Below are positions 1-9,658 of a stretch of 45,751 bases of DNA, piece after piece. Numbering within the stretch: position 1 is the first letter of the stretch; each line of letters begins with the position of its first letter. A model generated the notes under the pieces. The model saw nothing but the letters and a program-made list of their open reading frames with translations, was not told the origin of the DNA and ran no database searches. Both the position numbers and the translations under genes were made by a program. The stretch is taken from NCBI GenBank assembly GCA_029060725.1, contig JAIDTL010000024.1, forward strand, positions 1-45,751, in the 5' to 3' direction. The DNA comes from Muribaculaceae bacterium (GTDB taxonomy: Bacteria; Bacteroidota; Bacteroidia; Bacteroidales; Muribaculaceae).

Positions 1-60
1 TAAATTCCCAAAATCACTATGCTAAGTTTAAAAAATATTTTCCGTATCATCAAATGGGTT

Positions 61-109
61 ATCGTTTAGAGTTAATATTTTATAATTAATAGTTTATAGT
101 TGATCTTCA
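61..109 (-). repeat. Heptad array starting at the ftsK stop codon
   Basis: Read on the minus strand from the ftsK TGA, the sequence falls into seven consecutive 7-base units: TGAAGAT, CAACTAT, AAACTAT, TAATTAT, AAAATAT, TAACTCT, AAACGAT. Most have AA at positions 2-3 and end in AT. The stop codon is the first triplet of the first unit. Function is unknown; see the finding on stop-anchored heptads. Confidence 0.6.
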
Positions 110-3094
110 AGCAAGTCCAAGCGACGCCAAAAGATCCTCAAATGTCATAGCATCCATAAGCACACTTCTTGGTTTTCCACCGGTAGCCGGACCTACTACA
201 CCGTATGCTTCAAGCTGATCCATTATTCGTCCGGCTCTGTTATAGCCAATCTCATAACGTCGCTGCACGGCCGAGGTGGAAGCAGTCCCGCTCATTATAA
301 CCTGACGGCCAACCTCCGGGAAAAGAGGATCGAGTTTTCCAACACTTGCAGAATCAACCTCCTGAGCTTCTGCATCTCCTCCCACTTGAGGTTCCGGAAG
401 CATATAAGCTCCTTGCGGATAGGGCTGACGCGTGATATAATCACATACTTTTTCCACTTCGGGAGTATCCACGAATGCACACTGCACGCGTGTCATTTCC
501 CCATTGTTGCTAATAAGCATATCCCCTCGTCCTATCAATTGCTGGGCACCTGTAGAATCAAGGATAGTCTTAGAGTCAACTCCCGAACTTACTTTAAATG
601 CAATGCGAACAGGGAAGTTTGCCTTTATCATACCTGTGATGACATTGGTAGAAGGTCGCTGAGTAGCTATAATGACATGAATGCCTACTGCTCGGGCAAG
701 CTGAGCAAGACGCGCGATTGGAATTTCCACTTCCTTTCCTGCTGTCATAATCAAATCAGCAAACTCATCGATAATCACGACTATATATGGCATATAGCGG
801 TGTCCTTCACGAGGATCAAGCTTCTTTTCCTTGAATTTCTCATTATATTCAGTCACTTGACGCACGAACGCCTTCTCAAGCAGCATATACCTCTCATCCA
901 TCTCTGCACAAAGGGAGCTGAGAGTTGCCACTACATTCTCCATATTGGTAATGATAGGCTGAGGCGCATCAGGTATCTTCGCAAGATAGTAATTCTCTAT
1001 CTTTGCATAAAGAGAGAATTCCACACGTTTAGGATCGACCATAACAAACTTCAGTTCCTCCGGTCGCTTAGAATAAAGCAAAGATGTCACAATAGCATTA
1101 AGACCTACTGATTTACCTTGACCCGTAGCACCTGCCACGAGAAGGTGAGGCATCTTAGCAAGGTCAGCTATATAGACTTCGTTAGAGATAGTCGATCCCA
1201 ATGCCACCGGCAATTTAAATTTTGAGTTTTGATATACTTTCGACTGAATGATAGTCCGCATCGATACAGTCTTAGCTTCTTTATTCGCAACCTCAATACC
1301 GACTGTGCCTTTACCCGGAATAGGAGCAATTATACGCACACCATTAGCTGCGAGGGAAAGCGCAAGGTCATCCACAAGATTGCGAATCTTTGCGATTTTC
1401 ACACCTGTATCAGGACGTATTTCATATAGAGTCACGGTAGGACCTACAGTAGCTTCTATGCTTGTGATTGGAATACCGAAATCAAGCAGTGTCTGCTTGA
1501 TCTTTTCCTTATTCTCTCGCAGTTCATCTGCATCGACCGATATCTTATCACTACCTGGCAATAGATACTCTGCCGGTGGGAACTTATACTCATGAGTAAA
1601 GAGTTTTTCATCGTATGATGAGCCTGTGTCTTGAGATCCTTTCTCAATGTGATTGACATTGACAGTCATCACATCTTTAAGCTCCTCTTTTTCAGTAGAT
1701 TCAGCAATCTCTGAAATTGATTGTGCAGATTCATTTGGCTTTGAGGGCTGATCTTCTTTCACAGAATTCTCTTCTAAGGAAGCTTGCTGCGGCATATACT
1801 CTTCAGCAGGCCTACTCTCTACAATATTATCATCTATAGGATTATTATCTACCGGAAGACTATCGGATTGATTATTATTTTCCGGATATTTATCCATAGA
1901 AGTTACCGACTCTGATTCAATTTTTTCTTCCTTTGTAATATAATTATTTCTTTCCTCTTCTATAACCTTTTCTTCTACGGCAGGAGTAGCTCCCGAATCT
2001 TCAGAAAGGTCTTTCAGAAAGGCATTCTCTTCCAGAGAGTCTTCGGAAATAGCAAGGGAATTAGGATCATCTTGAATGGAATCAAAAGCTGAATACGGTT
2101 CATAATCTTCATCCAGTTCAGGCATATCGAAAATTGTGTCTGAACTTGGATCAAACTCTACATTGTCAGGAGTTGAGACCTCTCGCTTAGTTTCTTCCGG
2201 ATCTTCATTTTCTGCATAAAGAGCCTGGCCTTCGCTTGCTTCTTTCTCTCTGGCTCTCAATTCTTCTTTTTTCCTAATTTCTTCTTCCTCTGCTTCACGC
2301 TGCTTACGACGTTTTTCATCGTATGCTCGTTTCTTCCTTATCATCCATTTTATTGCATCGCGAAGACAAATCACTACAAATATTGATATCAGGACAACAG
2401 AAATGATGATCGCGCCACTCCAGCCTATATAACTGTAGATAATCTCATTGATGTATCGTCCATGGAAACCGCCCCAGTTGACATCGGTATCAAGTCCTAT
2501 TGAGACCATACCAACCACAACACTAAGAGTGATAAAAGCTATCAGCGACTTGATAGTAAAGTCAAGAGTACGAAACTTAGGATATCCTACAAGCAGTTTA
2601 AGCGACATGCACAGAAGCCAAACCACTATTACGATTGCACCGACACCGAATCCTTGATTGATCAAAAGCTCCGTTAAGCGAGCTCCACCCTCTCCGGCAT
2701 CATTAGAGACAGCAACATCAGGACCGGTAGCCTCGGATATCACCATACTCTGATCTGCTACACAATTACTAAAATAAGACATGAAGGCAACGGCAAACCA
2801 CAAGCCCAGTCCACCTAAAATAATGCCAAAGACAAAGCGAGTGACGACGGAGTCTCTCCACTCTTTGAAAGTTAACGCCACAGATTTGACACTTTCTTTT
2901 GAAGATTCGTCTTTACGAGCTGTCTGAGGCCTCTTTGTGGAGACATTGTTTCCTGTCGCTGTCTTTTTAGACTTAGACGTGTGTCGCCGACCACTTGTAG
3001 AGGGTTCTTTGGGTGTCGGCTGTTCTTCAACTACCTGTTCGACAGATTCGTCAGAAGAAGGATATTCCGGAGAATAATTATGGTATTGCTTCAT
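107..3094 (-). CDS. ftsK: DNA translocase FtsK/SpoIIIE
   Basis: Septal DNA pump that moves and helps resolve the chromosome terminus during division. It has 995 residues. A charged N-terminal tail is followed by four predicted membrane segments (about 86-108, 149-169, 182-200, 224-244). Next is a very acidic, low-complexity linker (about 255-500), then the motor domain with Walker A GATGQGKS near residue 657 and Walker B VVIIDEFADL. The C-terminal gamma winged-helix domain (about 925-990) contains RRYEIGYNRAGRIMDQLE. The family assignment is certain. The protein is longer than many Bacteroidales FtsK proteins, mostly because of the linker. It is transcribed away from the dxs unit, with its own candidate promoter about 75 bases upstream. 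A heptad array starts at its stop codon. Confidence 0.97.
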   Translation of the reverse strand: MKQYHNYSPEYPSSDESVEQVVEEQPTPKEPSTSGRRHTSKSKKTATGNNVSTKRPQTARKDESSKESVKSVALTFKEWRDSVVTRFVFGIILGGLGLWFAVAFMSYFSNCVADQSMVISEATGPDVAVSNDAGEGGARLTELLINQGFGVGAIVIVVWLLCMSLKLLVGYPKFRTLDFTIKSLIAFITLSVVVGMVSIGLDTDVNWGGFHGRYINEIIYSYIGWSGAIIISVVLISIFVVICLRDAIKWMIRKKRAYDEKRRKQREAEEEEIRKKEELRAREKEASEGQALYAENEDPEETKREVSTPDNVEFDPSSDTIFDMPELDEDYEPYSAFDSIQDDPNSLAISEDSLEENAFLKDLSEDSGATPAVEEKVIEEERNNYITKEEKIESESVTSMDKYPENNNQSDSLPVDNNPIDDNIVESRPAEEYMPQQASLEENSVKEDQPSKPNESAQSISEIAESTEKEELKDVMTVNVNHIEKGSQDTGSSYDEKLFTHEYKFPPAEYLLPGSDKISVDADELRENKEKIKQTLLDFGIPITSIEATVGPTVTLYEIRPDTGVKIAKIRNLVDDLALSLAANGVRIIAPIPGKGTVGIEVANKEAKTVSMRTIIQSKVYQNSKFKLPVALGSTISNEVYIADLAKMPHLLVAGATGQGKSVGLNAIVTSLLYSKRPEELKFVMVDPKRVEFSLYAKIENYYLAKIPDAPQPIITNMENVVATLSSLCAEMDERYMLLEKAFVRQVTEYNEKFKEKKLDPREGHRYMPYIVVIIDEFADLIMTAGKEVEIPIARLAQLARAVGIHVIIATQRPSTNVITGMIKANFPVRIAFKVSSGVDSKTILDSTGAQQLIGRGDMLISNNGEMTRVQCAFVDTPEVEKVCDYITRQPYPQGAYMLPEPQVGGDAEAQEVDSASVGKLDPLFPEVGRQVIMSGTASTSAVQRRYEIGYNRAGRIMDQLEAYGVVGPATGGKPRSVLMDAMTFEDLLASLGLA

Positions 3095-3168
3095 TGTACA
3101 GCTATAGTGAACTAAGAAATAATTGTATGTTATACGGGGGGAAATTACCTATATATTCAATAGGAATG

Positions 3169-3176
3169 CAAAATTA
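3169..3176 (-). promoter_or_regulatory. Candidate -7 box for ftsK
   Basis: The minus strand reads TAATTTTG, an exact match to the Bacteroidetes TAnnTTTG -7 element, leaving a leader of roughly 65 bases. No TTTG -33 element is visible 19-20 bases upstream, so support is partial. Confidence 0.45.
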
Positions 3177-3227
3177 ATAAAAAAAATCGGGATTATGTAA
3201 AAAAAAATTGTTAACTTCGCGTTTGAA

Positions 3228-3407
3228 ATGAAACCTTCAAGAATCGCAGGACTTGCCATCCTCGCTCTATTGTGGGTATGGCTGTGTGTGGGGCTTCTCA
3301 CTTCCGCTGACGGATTCAATCTTAAAAACATCCTGATAGCGGCCATGAGCGGCATCATCATTTTTGTGCCCTTATATAAAAAATATTTTGGAGGAGACAA
3401 GAAATAG
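3228..3407 (+). CDS. Small membrane protein upstream of dxs (59 aa)
   Basis: This 59-residue ORF begins MKPSRIAGLAILALLWVW and ends KKYFGGDKK. It has two hydrophobic segments (about 6-24 and 34-49) joined by a short loop, consistent with a two-pass inner-membrane protein with a basic C-terminus. It ends 6 bases before the dxs ATG, so the two are probably co-transcribed. A one-mismatch -7 box (TAACTTCG, 3212-3219) lies just upstream of the ATG. I do not recognise a named family. Coding status rests on the clean frame, hydrophobic pattern and tight spacing. Confidence 0.65.
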   Translation: MKPSRIAGLAILALLWVWLCVGLLTSADGFNLKNILIAAMSGIIIFVPLYKKYFGGDKK

Positions 3408-3413
3408 CTTTAT

Positions 3414-5363
3414 ATGAAACAGGAATCTGCACAATCTCCACTCCTTGCAGCCAGAACATCCGGATATGGACTTCTGGACAGCATTTCGTCGCCGGCTGAC
3501 GTACGCGCTCTGCGTCTCGACCAGCTGCCGGAGCTGTGCGCCGATATCCGGCGTTATATAATCGATAATCTTTCTGTAAATCCAGGCCACTTCGCATCGA
3601 GCATGGGAGCCGTCGAGATAATTGTGGCCTTACATTATGTATATGACACACCCACCGACCATCTTTTTTGGGATGTGGGTCATCAAGCATACGCTCATAA
3701 AATTCTTACCGGTAGGAAAGAGGCTTTTGCTAATCAAAGGAAAAAAGGTGGAATCAGTGGTTTCCCCTCCCCTCTTGAATCCCAATTTGACACTTTCATC
3801 ACCGGACACGCATCAAATTCCATCTCTGCCGCCCTTGGAAGGGCGATAGCCGACAGAAACACTCCCGGAAAAGAAAAGTGCAAGACGGTAGCCTTAATCG
3901 GAGATGCGTCTATCAGTGGAGGATTGGCTTTTGAAGGGCTCAACAACGTAGCTAACAATCCTAACAACCTTCTCATTATCCTTAACGACAATGAGATGAG
4001 CATAGATGCAAATGTAGGAGGACTGCACTCCTATCTTTCTGAACTTTCCACTTCTGCAGGCTACAACAAATGGCGCTCAAAACTTTATAATGCTTTTCGA
4101 AGGAAAGGTGTAGTGACGGAAGCCGGGAAAGGACGTATCCAACGCTTTGCTAACTCAGTCAAAAGTCTTGTCAGTGGAAAGCAAAATATTTTCGAGGGTC
4201 TCAACATAAGATATTTTGGTCCGTTTGATGGTCATGACGTGATAAAGATCGTCAAGATCCTCAATGACATCAAGGATATGGAGACTCCCCGCCTACTTCA
4301 TCTGCATACTGTGAAAGGGAAAGGATATAAGCCTGCAGAAGAAAATCCGGCAAAGTGGCATGCCCCCGGTATGTTCGATCCGGAAACCGGAGAGAAAATT
4401 TGCAGTGTTAATAAAGATGCCCCTCTCACTTGGCAGGAAGTATTCGGTAGGACTTTAGTTGAACTTGCCAAGCAAGATGATAGGGTCATGGGGGTCACTG
4501 CAGCCATGCCAAGTGGCACCTCAATTTCACGAATGCTTGAAGTATTCCCGGAAAGGACATTTGATGTCGGCATATCCGAAGGACATGCTGTGACTTTCTC
4601 AGCAGGTCTTGCTACAGGTGGGAAACGACCGTTCACCGCAATTTACTCCACATTCCTCCAGAGAGCCTACGACAATATCGTCAATGATGTATGCATTCAG
4701 GGACTCCCTGTCACTTTTTGTATCGACAGAGCAGGAATCGTAGGTGAAGATGGTGTCACTCATCATGGGCTTCTCGATATTGCATATCTTAGATGCATAC
4801 CCAATATGAAGATTGCTGCTCCGGCAGATGAAGATACTCTCCGCAATCTTATGTTTACCTCCCTTCATTCAGAAGGACCAATGGCAATTCGATACCCGCG
4901 TGGCAAAGCTACGAAAAAAGATTGGCACACCGAAATGAAAGTAATCGAAATCGGGAAAGGGCGCACCATATCAGAAAGCGGGGAGTCAGACATAGCTATC
5001 CTGACAATAGGCCCGCTACTTCATGAAGCCAAGAATGCAGTGTCTTCTTTGAAGGGAAAAGGGATTAACGCTGATCTTTATGATATGATATGGGTCAAAC
5101 CTCTCGACACAGATTTGCTAAAACATATTTTGGCCACTCACAAGACGATCATCACGGTTGAGGATGGTGTCAAGAATGGTGGATTCGGAACTGCGGTAAC
5201 AGAGTTTACTCGCGATAATCATTATGATGTCAATATCATTACGCTTGGTGCTCCCGATTCATGGGTATTTCATGGCTCTGTGGCTGAATTGCGTCATGAT
5301 TGTGGCTACGACAGCGCCGGCATAGAAAGTGCAGTGTTGTCTATCATAGAACAATTATCCTAA
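3414..5363 (+). CDS. dxs: 1-deoxy-D-xylulose-5-phosphate synthase
   Basis: Thiamine-diphosphate enzyme joining pyruvate and glyceraldehyde 3-phosphate, the first step of the MEP isoprenoid pathway. At 649 residues it has full family length. Visible motifs are the early WDVGHQAYAHKILTGR, GHASNSISAALGRA, the cofactor loop IGDASISGGLAFEGLNN near residue 162, the pyrimidine-domain YSTFLQRAYDNIVNDV, and DRAGIVGEDGVTHHG near 438. The usual GDGAM/GDGS start of the cofactor loop is GDAS here, a mild variant; the rest is intact, so activity is expected. It follows the 59-residue membrane protein by 6 bases and precedes trkA by 13, forming one plus-strand unit. Confidence 0.97.
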   Translation: MKQESAQSPLLAARTSGYGLLDSISSPADVRALRLDQLPELCADIRRYIIDNLSVNPGHFASSMGAVEIIVALHYVYDTPTDHLFWDVGHQAYAHKILTGRKEAFANQRKKGGISGFPSPLESQFDTFITGHASNSISAALGRAIADRNTPGKEKCKTVALIGDASISGGLAFEGLNNVANNPNNLLIILNDNEMSIDANVGGLHSYLSELSTSAGYNKWRSKLYNAFRRKGVVTEAGKGRIQRFANSVKSLVSGKQNIFEGLNIRYFGPFDGHDVIKIVKILNDIKDMETPRLLHLHTVKGKGYKPAEENPAKWHAPGMFDPETGEKICSVNKDAPLTWQEVFGRTLVELAKQDDRVMGVTAAMPSGTSISRMLEVFPERTFDVGISEGHAVTFSAGLATGGKRPFTAIYSTFLQRAYDNIVNDVCIQGLPVTFCIDRAGIVGEDGVTHHGLLDIAYLRCIPNMKIAAPADEDTLRNLMFTSLHSEGPMAIRYPRGKATKKDWHTEMKVIEIGKGRTISESGESDIAILTIGPLLHEAKNAVSSLKGKGINADLYDMIWVKPLDTDLLKHILATHKTIITVEDGVKNGGFGTAVTEFTRDNHYDVNIITLGAPDSWVFHGSVAELRHDCGYDSAGIESAVLSIIEQLS

Positions 5364-5376
5364 TCTTTCTACAAAG

Positions 5377-6714
5377 ATGAAAATCATCATAGCAGGTGCA
5401 GGAGAGGTGGGGACTCACCTCGCCAAGATGCTCAGCAATGAGAATCAGGATATCATTCTCATTGACAGCGACCAGCAAAAACTTGATTCTCTCGATTCTC
5501 ATTATAATCTAATGACACTATGCGGATCCACATCCTCTTTCTCCACAATGCGACAAGCTGGCATCCAGAATGCGGATTTATACATAGCGGTCACTCCTTT
5601 TGAGACAAGAAACATAACATCTTGCTCTATTGCAAAGAAACTTGGAGTAAGAAAGACTGTAGCAAGAATTGACAACTACGAGTTTTTGAAAAAGGAAAAC
5701 AAGTTGATTCTTAAGGAACTCGGCATTGATACGCTAATCTATCCCGAATATCTTGCCGCCCAAGCAATCGATCTATCACTCTCCCACAATTGGGCTCGCT
5801 ATTGGGGAGAAATGGGCAATGGACAGCTTCTGATGATAGGAGTAAAGATACGAGAAAACTCTCAGCTTTGTGGACTCAAACTTAGAGAGCTCCCGGTCTC
5901 GGCCCATCACTTCCATGTGGCTGCCATCAAGAGGAATGCAGAGACCGTCATTCCCGGTGGTAACGACTCAATAGAAAAAGATGATATTGTATATTTCATC
6001 ACTACCCCGGAATATGTGGAAGAGGTGCGCGATCTATGTGGCAAGAAGAAACGTGTCATAAAGAAAGTGATGATAATGGGAGGAAGCCAGATAGCAATGC
6101 GCTTTTGTTATGAGTTTCATGACCGCTATCAAATTCGGCTTATCGATATAGATCGCGAACGATGCGAATATCTCGCTACAGAAATACCCGGGATTGAAGT
6201 CATCAATGGTGATGGGCGTGATGTGGAGGTGCTTCGAGAAAACAATGTCTACCAATATGATGCATTTATGGCTTTGACATCAAAGTCTGAGACAAATATT
6301 CTTACATGCCTTACTGCAAAGGATTTTGGAGTGCCAAAGACCATAGCTGATGTGGAAAACCTTCAGTTCTATAGTGTGGCTGAAAATCTTAATATCGGCA
6401 CATCTATAAATAAGAAACTTATGGCTTCATCGAGTATTTTCCAGATACTCCTTGATTCCGACGAGTCTAATTCAAAGTTTCTTGCACTTGCTGATGCAGA
6501 GGTGTGTGAACTTGAAGTCAAAGAGAATGCAAAAATCACCAAAGCTCCGGTAAAGGATCTGAAACTCCCTTGGGGAATGACCTTGGCTGCCTTGATCCGA
6601 AATGATGGTAAGGCTGAACTTATCGGAGGTATGACTCATATTCACGCTGGAAATAAGGTGGTGATTTTCTGTCTTACAGGTACTATCTCAAAAATAGAAA
6701 AGTGGTTCAATTAA
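5377..6714 (+). CDS. trkA: Trk K+ uptake regulatory subunit TrkA
   Basis: Cytoplasmic NAD(H)-binding ring subunit that gates the TrkH potassium channel. The 445 residues hold two RCK modules, each with a Rossmann fold. The first starts at residue 1 with GAGEVGTHLAKML. The second starts near residue 225 with IMGGSQIAMRFCYEF and has the acidic strand end RLIDIDRERCEYL. Each is followed by a TrkA-C domain (about 135-220 and 370-445). It overlaps trkH by 13 bases, implying translational coupling. Confidence 0.95.
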   Translation: MKIIIAGAGEVGTHLAKMLSNENQDIILIDSDQQKLDSLDSHYNLMTLCGSTSSFSTMRQAGIQNADLYIAVTPFETRNITSCSIAKKLGVRKTVARIDNYEFLKKENKLILKELGIDTLIYPEYLAAQAIDLSLSHNWARYWGEMGNGQLLMIGVKIRENSQLCGLKLRELPVSAHHFHVAAIKRNAETVIPGGNDSIEKDDIVYFITTPEYVEEVRDLCGKKKRVIKKVMIMGGSQIAMRFCYEFHDRYQIRLIDIDRERCEYLATEIPGIEVINGDGRDVEVLRENNVYQYDAFMALTSKSETNILTCLTAKDFGVPKTIADVENLQFYSVAENLNIGTSINKKLMASSSIFQILLDSDESNSKFLALADAEVCELEVKENAKITKAPVKDLKLPWGMTLAALIRNDGKAELIGGMTHIHAGNKVVIFCLTGTISKIEKWFN

Positions 6715-8183
6715 AGTTTAAACACAACGCTTATATCAATCTGCGCATGCTGTTGCGTACAATTGGCTGGCTGCTCATGGTGCTTTCAGGCTTCATGACA
6801 TTCCCTCTTGTGACTGCTTTTATCTATGGAGATTCAGAAATTAAACCGATTCTTCTCTCGATAGCCATTACACTTCTCTCAGCGGTTGCACTGATGAGTC
6901 TGAAGCCTAAGAGTAAAGAGATGGGAAAAAGAGAGGCTATTCTTCTCACTTCCCTCATTTGGGTGATTTTGTCTCTTTTTGGAATGATCCCTTTCCTTCT
7001 GTGTGGAACCCACCAAAATGTGACGGATGCATTTTTCGATACCATGAGCGGTTTCACCACAACAGGAGCGTCGGTCTTAGGCTCACTTGAGAATGTGCCA
7101 CATTCATTATTATTATGGCGCTGTATGTTGCAATGGATAGGAGGACTCGGAATTATCATTTTTACGCTCGCAGTAGTGCCTATGCTCAATAATAAAGGTG
7201 GAATGCTAATGTTCAACGAGGAGGTAACGGGTATAACCCACGACAAGATTCGTCCCCGAGTGAGCAATACAGCAAAGACTCTTTGGGGCATCTACATCTG
7301 CCTGACAATAGCATGTATACTACTACTCTGGTTCTCGAGGATGAATCTATTTGAAGCTATATGTCATGGACTTTCTACCTTGTCGACCGGAGGATTCTCT
7401 ACCAACGATATGAGCGTTCGCGACTGGAACAGCCCTTACATAATCATCATTCTCACCGTGTTCATGTTTATAGGAGGAGTGAATTTCAACCTAATTTTTG
7501 CTACCGTCCATGGCGATTGGAAGAGATTGGTTAAAAATGATGCATTCAGGTGGTTCTGCTATGTTCTGCTATTCGGATATGTGGTGTTTACCATATCAAT
7601 AATAGGGAAAAGTCATGTTCATAGCTGGCAGGAAGTGACTATCGTCCCGCTTTTTCAAAGCGTATCGATACTTACATCAACCGGTCTTGTGGTGCCACAC
7701 TTTCAGCATTGGGGCGCGGTGCCTTATATCGTCATGCTCATTTTCATGGTAATTGGAGGATGTGCCGGAAGCACTTCTGGTGGTGCTAAGATCGACAGAT
7801 TTCTTATCTTCTTCAAGTTTTTGAACAATGAGATGTACCGTACGATGTATCCTTCGACTGTACGAACAGTTACTGTAAACGGGAAGGGGACATCTTACGT
7901 AATCGTGATGAAAGTTCTGGCTTTCATTGCACTATATTTCCTCGTGATTTTCATCGGAGGCTTCCTCCTGACAGTGCTGGGAGTGCCATTTCAGGAAAGT
8001 TTCTTCTATTCCCTCTCTGCTATCTCTAATGCAGGAATTGGCACCGAGGTGCAAGAAGGGGTATCCTGCTTCGCGCAGATTCCTGACGCTGCAAAATGGA
8101 TACTGAGTTTCGTCATGCTGACCGGACGCCTCGAGCTCTACACGATCCTTCTCCTCTTCTCCCCTGCTTTCTGGAAGAAATAA
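6702..8183 (+). CDS. trkH: Trk K+ uptake channel subunit TrkH
   Basis: Polytopic potassium transporter that partners TrkA. It has 493 residues with about ten hydrophobic segments and the four pore-loop signatures of the TrkH/KtrB family: SGFTTTGAS (about 121), STLSTGGFS (about 228), SILTSTGLV (about 325) and ISNAGIG (about 445). The longest frame starts at GTG 6702 inside trkA. An in-frame ATG at 6747 (MLLRTIGWLLMV) gives a 478-residue protein and may be the true start. The GTG form is kept because the extra residues are amphipathic and coupling by overlap is common. A hairpin lies 39 bases downstream. Confidence 0.94.
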   Translation: MVQLKFKHNAYINLRMLLRTIGWLLMVLSGFMTFPLVTAFIYGDSEIKPILLSIAITLLSAVALMSLKPKSKEMGKREAILLTSLIWVILSLFGMIPFLLCGTHQNVTDAFFDTMSGFTTTGASVLGSLENVPHSLLLWRCMLQWIGGLGIIIFTLAVVPMLNNKGGMLMFNEEVTGITHDKIRPRVSNTAKTLWGIYICLTIACILLLWFSRMNLFEAICHGLSTLSTGGFSTNDMSVRDWNSPYIIIILTVFMFIGGVNFNLIFATVHGDWKRLVKNDAFRWFCYVLLFGYVVFTISIIGKSHVHSWQEVTIVPLFQSVSILTSTGLVVPHFQHWGAVPYIVMLIFMVIGGCAGSTSGGAKIDRFLIFFKFLNNEMYRTMYPSTVRTVTVNGKGTSYVIVMKVLAFIALYFLVIFIGGFLLTVLGVPFQESFFYSLSAISNAGIGTEVQEGVSCFAQIPDAAKWILSFVMLTGRLELYTILLLFSPAFWKK

Positions 8184-8221
8184 ATTAAGTTCGATTCAAA
8201 GACTTCATTTTACTATGCAAA

Positions 8222-8247
8222 AGCCCCGGACTTCACAATCCGGGGCT
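8222..8247 (-). terminator. Hairpin terminator between trkH and the alcohol dehydrogenase
   Basis: A perfect 9-bp stem (AGCCCCGGA / TCCGGGGCT) with an 8-base loop. On the minus strand it is followed by TTTT, so it best fits termination of the minus-strand dehydrogenase. It lies between two convergent genes and may also serve trkH. Confidence 0.75.
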
Positions 8248-8284
8248 ACTTATACATAGCCTCATAGAGGCTCATAGTGAAATA

Positions 8285-9457
8285 TCAGCTTAGTGCGGCA
8301 ATACTATATATCTTCAGGGCAACGTCTTTATCAATCTTGATATAATTGCCGAAAACATCGCCTTTGTTTTCAGTCACTTTCTTTGCCAGGAGCTTCACAT
8401 CTGGATTTTCAATCCCGAGTTCCTTCATAGTGACCGGCATACCAATAGATGTCAAGAATTTCTTTAATGCCTCGATCCCAAGTAAAGCAGCCTTCTTATC
8501 ATCAGACTCGTCAATATCAAACACACGTCGCGCAAATTGAGCTATCTTTCCAGGATTCTCCTCCATAGCATGAGTCATCCAAGCCGGGAACATCACCGCA
8601 AGCCCAGCTCCGTGGGTCACATCGTAAACTGCACTTAGCTCATGCTCCAATCCGTGAGTTGCCCAATCTTCCTCTCGGCCGCCACTGCAGACTCCGTTAT
8701 GAGCCAATGTGCCACTCCACATAATATTGGCACGAGCGTCATAATCTTCCGGATTTGCGATAACTTTTGGTGCTTCTGTGATGATAGACTTAAGAACCCC
8801 TTCCGCTACCCTGTCGGTTATTTCTACATTCGGTGTATTGGAGAAATACCGCTCCATTATATGAGCCATCATATCAGTGATTCCGGCTGCTGTCTGATAT
8901 GGAGGGAGAGTGAAAGTGAGCTCCGGATTCATCAAAGCAAATTTCGGACGAAGCACGTCACTGCCCATTCCAAGTTTATGAAGTCCATCCAGTTTAGTAA
9001 TTACGGTATTGCCTGAGCCTTCACTCCCGGCAGCCGGAATCGTCAACACAACTCCTACAGGAAGAGCTTTTGTAACCTTAGCTTTTCCACAATAAAAGTC
9101 CCAGAAATCACCTTCGTATGGCAAAGCTGCAGCAATTGCTTTTGCAGTGTCGATCGAACTTCCTCCTCCTACAGCAAGCACTGAATCTACACCTTCTTTC
9201 CTTGCCAATTCAATACCTTCATAAACTTTTGAATCTACCGGATTTGGTTGAACACCACCTAATTCCACATATTGAATGCCTGCCTCATCAAGACTTTTCT
9301 TGACACGATCAAGCAGTCCGGATTTAATGACAGATCCTTTGCCATACACAATGAGTGGCTTCTTCATTCCAAAAGCTTCCAGCTCTTTTGCCACTTTATT
9401 CTCAACTCCCTTTCCGAAGACATACTTGGTAGCAGGGAAAAATACAAAATTATTCAT
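8285..9457 (-). CDS. Iron-containing alcohol dehydrogenase (butanol dehydrogenase type)
   Basis: Cytoplasmic group III alcohol dehydrogenase that reduces aldehydes to alcohols, or the reverse, with NAD(P)H. It has 390 residues. The N-terminal nucleotide-binding domain has GGGSSIDTAKAIAA (about 96-109). The C-terminal metal domain has the ligand pattern D-x3-H in TDMMAHIMERY and two further histidines in THGLEHELSAVYDVTHGAG. These match the YqhD/BdhA branch. Substrate cannot be read from sequence; detoxification of short aldehydes or fermentation balance are both plausible. It stands alone with its own strong promoter and terminator. Confidence 0.92.
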   Translation of the reverse strand: MNNFVFFPATKYVFGKGVENKVAKELEAFGMKKPLIVYGKGSVIKSGLLDRVKKSLDEAGIQYVELGGVQPNPVDSKVYEGIELARKEGVDSVLAVGGGSSIDTAKAIAAALPYEGDFWDFYCGKAKVTKALPVGVVLTIPAAGSEGSGNTVITKLDGLHKLGMGSDVLRPKFALMNPELTFTLPPYQTAAGITDMMAHIMERYFSNTPNVEITDRVAEGVLKSIITEAPKVIANPEDYDARANIMWSGTLAHNGVCSGGREEDWATHGLEHELSAVYDVTHGAGLAVMFPAWMTHAMEENPGKIAQFARRVFDIDESDDKKAALLGIEALKKFLTSIGMPVTMKELGIENPDVKLLAKKVTENKGDVFGNYIKIDKDVALKIYSIAALS

Positions 9458-9498
9458 ATTTTAAAAATTTGTCGTAAATGAGCATCAACAAGACTGTG

Positions 9499-9529
9499 CA
9501 AATTTAATCAATAATCGCGAATAATCAAA
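9499..9529 (-). promoter_or_regulatory. Bacteroidetes-type promoter for the alcohol dehydrogenase
   Basis: On the minus strand, TTTG (9529-9526), 19 bases, TAAATTTG (9506-9499), an exact match to the consensus. The -7 box lies about 42 bases upstream of the ATG. It is divergent from the PL11 promoter. Confidence 0.75.
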
Positions 9530-9590
9530 AATATTAATCTCATTTCATGAAAAATAGACTTCAAGAAAATTCATTTTTTTCAATATAATT

Positions 9591-9621
9591 ATTGAAATAT
9601 CATGAATTTTAATTAAATTTG
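9591..9621 (+). promoter_or_regulatory. Bacteroidetes-type promoter for the PL11 lyase
   Basis: ATTG (9591-9594), 19 bases, then TAAATTTG (9614-9621). The -7 box is exact and the -33 box has one mismatch. The leader to the ATG would be about 30 bases. Confidence 0.65.
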
Positions 9622-9658
9622 CACTCTAAACTATAATCATAAATAATTAACAACCTAC

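Noticed and set aside
386..1111. A 241-codon plus-strand open frame inside ftsK
   Set aside because: It is antisense to the conserved FtsK motor domain and its translation has no recognisable pattern. It is a shadow of a strongly biased gene.
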